DNA of 30,305 nt. Origin: QQUD01 sp039029915 (GTDB lineage: Bacteria > Chloroflexota > Anaerolineae > Promineifilales > Promineifilaceae). Position numbers and translations under genes: made by a program. Below, piece after piece: positions 25,805 through 30,305 of this stretch (positions are counted from its first letter, which is position 1; each line of letters starts with the position of its first letter). The notes under the pieces were generated by a model. That model was not told where the DNA came from and did no database searches. It saw only the letters and a list, made by a program, of their open reading frames with translations. The stretch is taken from assembly GCA_039029915.1 (NCBI GenBank), contig JBCCFD010000035.1, positions 1 to 30,305 of the forward strand, in the 5' to 3' direction.

Positions 25805-27043
25805 TTAGCCTGTGGGTCGGGCCTCAAGAAGAAGCGGAATTGTGATTTGTTCGCCATTGCGAATTACGTTGAGGTTAATCGTCTGCCCCACTTGCGTTTG
25901 TTGAACAAGATAGCCGAGTAAATCTTCAACTGTTGTAACTGGTGTGCCATCGATGCCAATAATAATGTCACCATTCCCATTAGGGCTGCCAACTAAACCG
26001 GCTCGTTGTGCTGGACCCCCGGCAACAACATCTGCCACTACGATACCACCTTCGATGTTAAGACCCAGTTGGGCAATCCCTTCCGGGGTCAATGCCGAAC
26101 CAGAGATACCAACCCAAGGTGTTGAGGCACTACCATTTTGAATGAGCTGAGGGGCAATGGCTGCCACAATGTTTGAAGGAACAGCTAACCCAATGCCAGA
26201 TGAACCGCGTACTGGTGACTCAATCGCTGTATTGACCCCTATCACATTGCCATAGATATCTAAAAGTGGTCCCCCTGAGTTGCCAGGATTAACGGCCGCA
26301 TCCGTTTGAATGATGTCAGGAATTTGGAACTGAGAGTTGCCCGGGAAGGTGCGGTCAACGGCCGAAATAATACCGGATGTCATTGTGTTTTGTAGGCCAA
26401 ACGGGCTGCCTAATGCAATCACAATTTGACCAACCTGAACAGCTCCTGAATCCCCCAGAGGTATTGGTTGTAAATTAGCCTCATTTGGATTGACGCGAAC
26501 AACAGCTAAGTCTGAGCCGGGATCACGGCCCACAAGCTCGGCGTCTAAGACAGTGCCGTCAGCTAAGCCAACAGCAATCTGCTGTGCGCCCTCGATCACA
26601 TGGTTGTTCGTAATGATATGGCCGTTATTGTCATAGACCCAGCCTGAGCCCTGTCCTCCATCCGTTAAAATAACAACAACAGATGGGTTTAAGCGAGCAT
26701 AAAGGTCAATAAAGGCTTGCTGTTGAGCCGCAATGGCTTCAAATCCTACAGGAACTTGAACGACTGGTGCTGGCTGAATAGGGGCAATTTCTGTTTCAAT
26801 AACAGGTGCCACTTCTTCGGGGACTACCTCAACGGGTGTTGACTCAACAACTGAGTTTTCTTCAGGCTCAGCCACGGCCGTTTCTGGCTCAATCAGTTCT
26901 TCAGCAACCGTGGGTAAAATCTCAACGGCCGTATCAACTGGTTGGCTAGCAATAGAAGATAAACCTACCCCACCACATGCGGATAAAATAAAAATGAGAC
27001 CAACTGCAAATGTAAACCAAAAATAGCGATAAGAACGGGTCAT
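25805..27043 (-). CDS. HtrA/DegP-family serine protease, lipoprotein
   Basis: A 412-residue exported protease. The start is ATG 27043 after GGAGG; a longer frame to 27076 would place that site inside the gene. The signal MTRSYRYFWFTFAVGLIFIL ends in the lipobox LSAC with Cys23. A Glu/Pro/Val-rich linker (about 38-100) leads to a trypsin-like domain with the full triad: His148 (TNNHVIEG), Asp178 (GSDLAVV) and Ser256 (NPGNSGGPL). One PDZ domain follows (about 310-410, PAQRAGL and GDIIIGIDGTPVTTVEDLLG). Such proteases degrade misfolded proteins at the cell surface. ACGGCCGT occurs twice within the linker (26874 and 26925), both Thr-Ala-Val. No clear promoter was found; the gene is read alone. 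Confidence 0.95.
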   Translation of the reverse strand: MTRSYRYFWFTFAVGLIFILSACGGVGLSSIASQPVDTAVEILPTVAEELIEPETAVAEPEENSVVESTPVEVVPEEVAPVIETEIAPIQPAPVVQVPVGFEAIAAQQQAFIDLYARLNPSVVVILTDGGQGSGWVYDNNGHIITNNHVIEGAQQIAVGLADGTVLDAELVGRDPGSDLAVVRVNPNEANLQPIPLGDSGAVQVGQIVIALGSPFGLQNTMTSGIISAVDRTFPGNSQFQIPDIIQTDAAVNPGNSGGPLLDIYGNVIGVNTAIESPVRGSSGIGLAVPSNIVAAIAPQLIQNGSASTPWVGISGSALTPEGIAQLGLNIEGGIVVADVVAGGPAQRAGLVGSPNGNGDIIIGIDGTPVTTVEDLLGYLVQQTQVGQTINLNVIRNGEQITIPLLLEARPTG

Positions 27044-27503
27044 TGTACCTCCACAGATAAAATGGTTTGAAAACAAGCTGACTATTCCATGAAAATGAGC
27101 GGGTCAAAGCTTGGTCTGCTAAACGCCGGATGTGGGATATGTAATCAGCTTGCTTTCTGTAAAATCTTAATTTCAAATATGGACACAGTATGGCTAAAAG
27201 TCGTAAACTAAATGTTATGTGTGACTGAACTTTGCTTAAAAAAATCCGACTTTTCTGAGACCCAAATTAAAAGTGAGTTGAAAAAATGAGGGAGTATGAG
27301 TTGTGGTTAAAAAATGTTTGAAAATTTTGTAAAATATGTCAAAAAGACAAATCGACGAAATAAAGATTTGTTGCTACATTAAAACCGCGACATAAGCACC
27401 CTTCGTGTAGATGTTTCACGGGAAACAATGGTGCGAATATCTTGTTCTTGAGGCCATCAAAGCAGCTAAAAGCACCAATAAAAACAAAGGCTCCGACAAA
27501 ATT
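27044..27503. other. Intergenic region with parS
   Basis: About 460 nt between divergent genes. It is AT-rich with many A/T runs and no convincing gene. The only clear site is the parS-like sequence at 27412-27427. The frame starting inside that site (ATG 27411) is open into the methyltransferase gene but has no ribosome site. Confidence 0.6.
27412..27427. promoter_or_regulatory. parS: parS centromere site
   Basis: TGTTTCACGGGAAACA differs from the widely conserved chromosomal parS TGTTTCACGTGAAACA at one central base. It lies 3.0 kb from the parA start on the same side of the window and is the only such site that I found. Together with parA and parB it makes a complete partition system and suggests that the region is fairly near the replication origin (inference). 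Confidence 0.88.
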
Positions 27504-28181
27504 ATGACCTACTCACTAAAAAATATCGTTCCTTGGGGGCGTACCTTTGACGAGTATCAAGCGATGTTTGCTTTGACTGATGATGACCTGACCAAGGCGA
27601 TCTTAGGCTGCGCAGATGGTCCAGCTAGCTTTAATGCAGAACTGACGGCCAGAAACGGTCGTATTGTTTCCACTGACCCGCTCTATGCTTACAGCAAGGC
27701 CGATATTCAGCAGCGCATTGACGCTATTTATGATGAAGTGGTTGAGCAGGCTCGCCAAAATCAGGACCAGTTTGTGTGGCAGCATATCCCCTCGGTTGAG
27801 TCATTAGGTGAGCTTCGCATGATGGCGATGTCTCGCTTTTTGGCGGATTATGAGGCTGGGAAGAAAAACGGCCGTTATCAAACGGCTAGCCTACCCCACC
27901 TACCTTTTGCAGATAATCAGTTTGATCTGGCGCTTTGCTCACACTTTTTATTCTTGTACAGTGAACAGCTTTCAGAAGAATTTCACGATCAAGCAGTCAG
28001 AGAGCTTTTGCGAGTCGCTCATGAAGTGAGAATATTCCCTCTACTCGATTTAACCGCCTCCCCTTCCAAGCATCTCAATCCCATCATGCAAAAGCTCAAG
28101 AAAGAGGGGCATCAAGTAGACATTTTAACCGTATCTTATGAATTTCAGAGAGGCGGCAATCAAATGTGCCGTATTTCTTGA
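27504..28181 (+). CDS. SAM-dependent methyltransferase-like protein
   Basis: A 225-residue protein (from ATG 27504). GCADGPASFNAEL near residue 33 has the glycine-rich shape of motif I of class I methyltransferases, and RIVSTDPLYAYS follows with the acidic end of strand 2. LPHLPFADNQFDLALCSHFL fits motifs IV-V, where the family reads LPFADNSFDLV. The substrate is unknown. A longer frame starts at 27411 inside parS; I chose ATG 27504 because MTYSLKNIVPWGRTF looks like the family start and the preceding 31 residues are Lys- and Asn-rich without features. Neither start has a good ribosome site. One ACGGCCGT (27868) encodes Asn-Gly-Arg, and a one-base variant lies near 27655. Confidence 0.8.
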   Translation: MTYSLKNIVPWGRTFDEYQAMFALTDDDLTKAILGCADGPASFNAELTARNGRIVSTDPLYAYSKADIQQRIDAIYDEVVEQARQNQDQFVWQHIPSVESLGELRMMAMSRFLADYEAGKKNGRYQTASLPHLPFADNQFDLALCSHFLFLYSEQLSEEFHDQAVRELLRVAHEVRIFPLLDLTASPSKHLNPIMQKLKKEGHQVDILTVSYEFQRGGNQMCRIS

Positions 28182-28476
28182 AACAAATATTTACATTTTC
28201 CGTATAAAGATGTAATGTGTGTGGCGAAATGGTGTAATTAGACCGAAGAGAGCAAGTTGCCCTAATAAAATTTCCTAAGTAAATTCCACATCGCCAACCT
28301 GCTTTATCTCAAGATTTTTTGTGAGACCGACAAATTACAAAGAATCAATTACCAAATTACCAGCTATCCTATATCTTAAAAACCAAAAATCCTCCGTTGA
28401 TTGAAGGTAGAGACTGGTTCATGACGAGTCAGTCTTTGTTTTTAATTATATTTTGATCAAATCCTAGGAGGATCAT
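28182..28476. other. Intergenic region before the SPFH operon
   Basis: About 295 nt without a gene. It holds degenerate ATTACCAAATTACCA-type sequence near 28345-28360, similar in style to the repeats before the response regulator at 13222, and a hairpin followed by T-rich sequence (28411-28445). Confidence 0.55.
28411..28445 (+). terminator. Possible terminator upstream of the SPFH gene
   Basis: AGACTG (28411-28416) pairs with CAGTCT (28430-28435), followed by TTGTTTTT. It may end the methyltransferase transcript 230 nt upstream, or act in the leader of the SPFH gene that starts 40 nt later. The stem is short, so this is tentative. Confidence 0.55.
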
Positions 28477-30006
28477 ATGGGGTCACTACGCTCAGCAGTC
28501 AGAACGGCCGTTGATGTTGCCCAATCAGATGAATTTCAGCAGTTCGCTATCGACATGCGCGATTTTATTTCTGCGCGTCAAGAGGGCGGGTCATCCAGTA
28601 CCGAAATTACTCAAATGTCAGCAACCATTGACGATGTTGCTGAAGTCATAAACCGGAGCTTTTCTAAAGATGATGGCCAAGGTGGGGAAGTGACCAACAT
28701 TATCTCCCCGGTGGTCATGCCAAAGGCGGCTGGCTCTTACTTTAGAGCACTTTCGCTTCCTGTTATGATGATTATTATTGGAGGTATAGGCTATGTGGCC
28801 ACTGGTATCATTCCGGGCTCCCTCCAATCGGCACTTTTTGGTGTTCACTATTGGCTTCTTGTGATTGCTTTTGCAGGATTTAGCGTATGGCGCAGCCGAA
28901 TTGTGATGGTACCAGACGGCTGCCAAGCCTTAATAACAAAGTTTGGTAAGGTTGAAGAAGTGGTTGGGCCTGGACGAAAATGGTTAGGCTTCCACCCCCG
29001 TCGTAAGGTGAGCTACATCGTTAATGTCACCAAAGCATACCCCTACAATGCCCCTATCCGGGAAGCACCGACCCAAGGTCGAATCAACGCCTCTGTCGAC
29101 CTTTTCCTCCAATTCCGCATTGAAGATCCCCAAGAGTTCATTTTTACCCTTGGTGGTGTGAATGGGTTCTCAGAGAAACTACAAAATGCCATCAGCGAAG
29201 TCACCCGTGCCCTGATTTATGCGCAGCGGGCCGAAGATATCTATGACCTAGTCGGGGAAAGCACCAAAAGCGTGCTCGAATCGCTCAATAAGCAGTTTTT
29301 ACCAGCAGTTCGCTTTGTAAATGCCAATATTACGCATGCAGAGCCATCTAGCCGCGAGTATCGTAAGGACTTAGCCTCTCCTGAGATGGTAAAGGTAGCC
29401 AAAGAAGCCTATACCTATCAATATGAGCTAGAACTTCGTAAAAACCAAGATGAAGGTGAACTCAATAAAGATTTAGCGGAACTTCGTGAACAGCTTTCAG
29501 GGATTCGGGCTGAAATTGCCACTCATCAAGCGCGGATTGATACCGCTCGCGAAAAAGCGATCAATCAGGCGAATGCATACGCTCGTCAGCTACTTGTCGA
29601 AGCAGAGAGTGAAGCGAAAGCGAATGCTGCCCTTCTAGAGGCGCAGGCACTGGATATTCGCACCGTGAATAGTGCTTTCTATCATGAGATTCTTGAATAT
29701 CGTTATCAACAAGAGATTTTAGACCGCATTGAAGGGGTTTCAGATAAATTGCCACAGGTGATCAATATGGGTTCCGCAGAGGATAACCATGTGGACTTCA
29801 TGGCTGTTGCCAAGCAGATGATGGGTATTGATGGTGCGCCTCTCTACAACAGTGCCGATATTGAATCGATGCGCACACGAATTAAAGATATTTCTGGGCG
29901 AATTAAAGAGCGAGCTAAAAAGCTTGCCCAAGAAGAAGAATCAGAGGCGATCGCCATCGCTGAAGAGATGCTCCCCTCTGAAACAAAACCCAATAAGGAG
30001 GCCTAA
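28477..30006 (+). CDS. Large SPFH/band-7 protein with two membrane helices
   Basis: A 509-residue protein starting at ATG 28477, five bases after AGGAGG. A soluble N-terminal region (about 1-85) precedes two hydrophobic helices (about 92-112 and 122-138). The SPFH domain runs from VPDGCQALITKFGKVEEVVG (145-164) to near 310. A long coiled coil (about 320-400, ELNKDLAELREQLSGIRAEI and KAINQANAYARQLLVEAESE) follows, then an acidic, Glu-rich end. This resembles flotillin/prohibitin-like scaffolds that form rings at the membrane. It starts an operon: the next gene begins 3 nt after the stop, and its product repeats the junction FSxWRS plus acidic turn. One ACGGCCGT copy is near the start. Confidence 0.9.
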   Translation: MGSLRSAVRTAVDVAQSDEFQQFAIDMRDFISARQEGGSSSTEITQMSATIDDVAEVINRSFSKDDGQGGEVTNIISPVVMPKAAGSYFRALSLPVMMIIIGGIGYVATGIIPGSLQSALFGVHYWLLVIAFAGFSVWRSRIVMVPDGCQALITKFGKVEEVVGPGRKWLGFHPRRKVSYIVNVTKAYPYNAPIREAPTQGRINASVDLFLQFRIEDPQEFIFTLGGVNGFSEKLQNAISEVTRALIYAQRAEDIYDLVGESTKSVLESLNKQFLPAVRFVNANITHAEPSSREYRKDLASPEMVKVAKEAYTYQYELELRKNQDEGELNKDLAELREQLSGIRAEIATHQARIDTAREKAINQANAYARQLLVEAESEAKANAALLEAQALDIRTVNSAFYHEILEYRYQQEILDRIEGVSDKLPQVINMGSAEDNHVDFMAVAKQMMGIDGAPLYNSADIESMRTRIKDISGRIKERAKKLAQEEESEAIAIAEEMLPSETKPNKEA

Positions 30007-30008
30007 TC

Positions 30009-30305
30009 ATGAGTCTTGATAGAAATATGTCACGAATTAAAGAAGTAGTTGGCACTTGGGACAATCTAACCCGCCTGTTGCGAACTGGAGACAAAGGCGC
30101 TTTGGTGCCCGTTGTGATTCCTAAAGATCGTCGTGGATTTGGCTGGGCCTTGTGGTTTGGTATGGGCATATACGCTTTTGGCGCGTTGGGCTTTTTCGCT
30201 GATGGTGCTTCAGGTTGGATAGGTGGCTTCATCCTCATGTTGCTACTCTTTGCTTTTGGTGGATTTAGCTGGTGGCGCAGTTCTCTTGTGGAAATTGAGC
30301 AAGGG
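30009..30305 (+). CDS. Membrane protein, likely SPFH paralogue, truncated by window end
   Basis: The first 99 codons of a gene that runs off the window, starting at ATG 30009. There are two hydrophobic helices (about 43-62 and 70-88), then GGFSWWRSSLVEIEQG. The large SPFH protein just upstream has the same arrangement, two helices then FAGFSVWRSRIVMVPDG, so the missing part is probably another SPFH domain. Pairs of such proteins often co-assemble, as in HflK-HflC. Family assignment rests on that short match and the context. Confidence 0.75.
   Translation, partial: MSLDRNMSRIKEVVGTWDNLTRLLRTGDKGALVPVVIPKDRRGFGWALWFGMGIYAFGALGFFADGASGWIGGFILMLLLFAFGGFSWWRSSLVEIEQG

Larger units (their letters stand above)
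7332..28511. repeat. Highly iterated palindrome ACGGCCGT, 30 copies
   Basis: Exact copies start at 7332, 8081, 8322, 8907, 9461, 10222, 10543, 11425, 12842, 13023, 13851, 14491, 15370, 15421, 16113, 17827, 18456, 18741, 19143, 19700, 20128, 20830, 22769, 24205, 24727, 25547, 26874, 26925, 27868 and 28504. Seventeen extend to AACGGCCGTT. With equal base use an 8-mer is expected once in 65,536 positions. Copies inside genes fall in all three frames: 16 encode Thr-Ala-Val, 6 Asn-Gly-Arg and 5 contain Arg-Pro; 3 are intergenic. None occur in 1-7331 or after 28511, nor in the gene at 21804-22493. This parallels cyanobacterial HIP1 (GCGATCGC) with a different sequence. The function is unknown. Confidence 0.95.

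Noticed and set aside
27411..27503. N-terminal extension of the methyltransferase from ATG 27411
   Set aside because: The ATG is the first bases of parS, there is no ribosome site, and the extra residues look non-conserved.

Overview
The window looks like a piece of a bacterial chromosome, not a plasmid or phage. It holds a complete 16S rRNA, tRNA-Ile and tRNA-Ala, most of a 23S rRNA, a chromosomal-type parAB pair with a near-consensus parS site, and a mix of housekeeping and signalling genes. From the 16S sequence and the gene style I infer a member of the Chloroflexota (Anaerolineae-like). That placement is from memory and was not tested by a search.

Layout. 1-4877 is an rRNA operon read on the minus strand (16S, tRNA-Ile, tRNA-Ala, 23S, with the 23S 3' end cut by the window edge). 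It is driven by three tandem promoters in 5041-5484, and a 17-bp inverted repeat brackets the 16S as a likely processing stem. 5585-7028 (minus) is a two-gene unit: an ExeA/TniB-like AAA+ ATPase and a small basic protein. 7029-7765 has no large gene but contains what looks like a free-standing small RNA gene (about 7405-7545, minus) with its own promoter and terminator. 7766-9979 (plus) holds an unrecognised putative DNA-binding protein and a metallo-beta-lactamase-fold hydrolase. 10024-10184 is a MITE-like palindromic element. 10286-13222 (minus) is a NarL/LuxR-type response regulator plus membrane histidine kinase. 13626-16128 (plus) holds a VanZ-like protein, an unknown membrane protein and an SPFH protein behind a promoter with paired operators. 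16132-16558 carries palindromic elements and a frameshifted mini-gene. 16658-19800 (plus) is a radical-SAM DNA repair-type protein under a putative LexA box, a GNAT acetyltransferase, a beta-propeller lipoprotein and a DUF6504-like protein. Then come an unusually long aldo/keto reductase (minus), an orphan OmpR-type regulator (plus), parA-parB (minus) with a divergent BRO-N/DinD-like gene, an HtrA-type lipoprotein protease (minus), the parS site, a methyltransferase-like gene, and an SPFH protein followed by a truncated paralogue at the right edge.

The most striking signal cuts across genes. The palindrome ACGGCCGT occurs 30 times between 7332 and 28511, about once per 0.7 kb, where fewer than one copy would be expected by chance. 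It appears in all three codon frames (as Thr-Ala-Val, Asn-Gly-Arg or Arg-Pro) and between genes, so selection or mutation acts on the DNA and not on the protein. It resembles the HIP1 palindrome of cyanobacteria but has a different sequence. It is absent from the rRNA operon, the ATPase unit and the orphan OmpR regulator. A second recurring pattern is -10 boxes that place the transcription start at or next to the start codon, which suggests common use of leaderless mRNAs.
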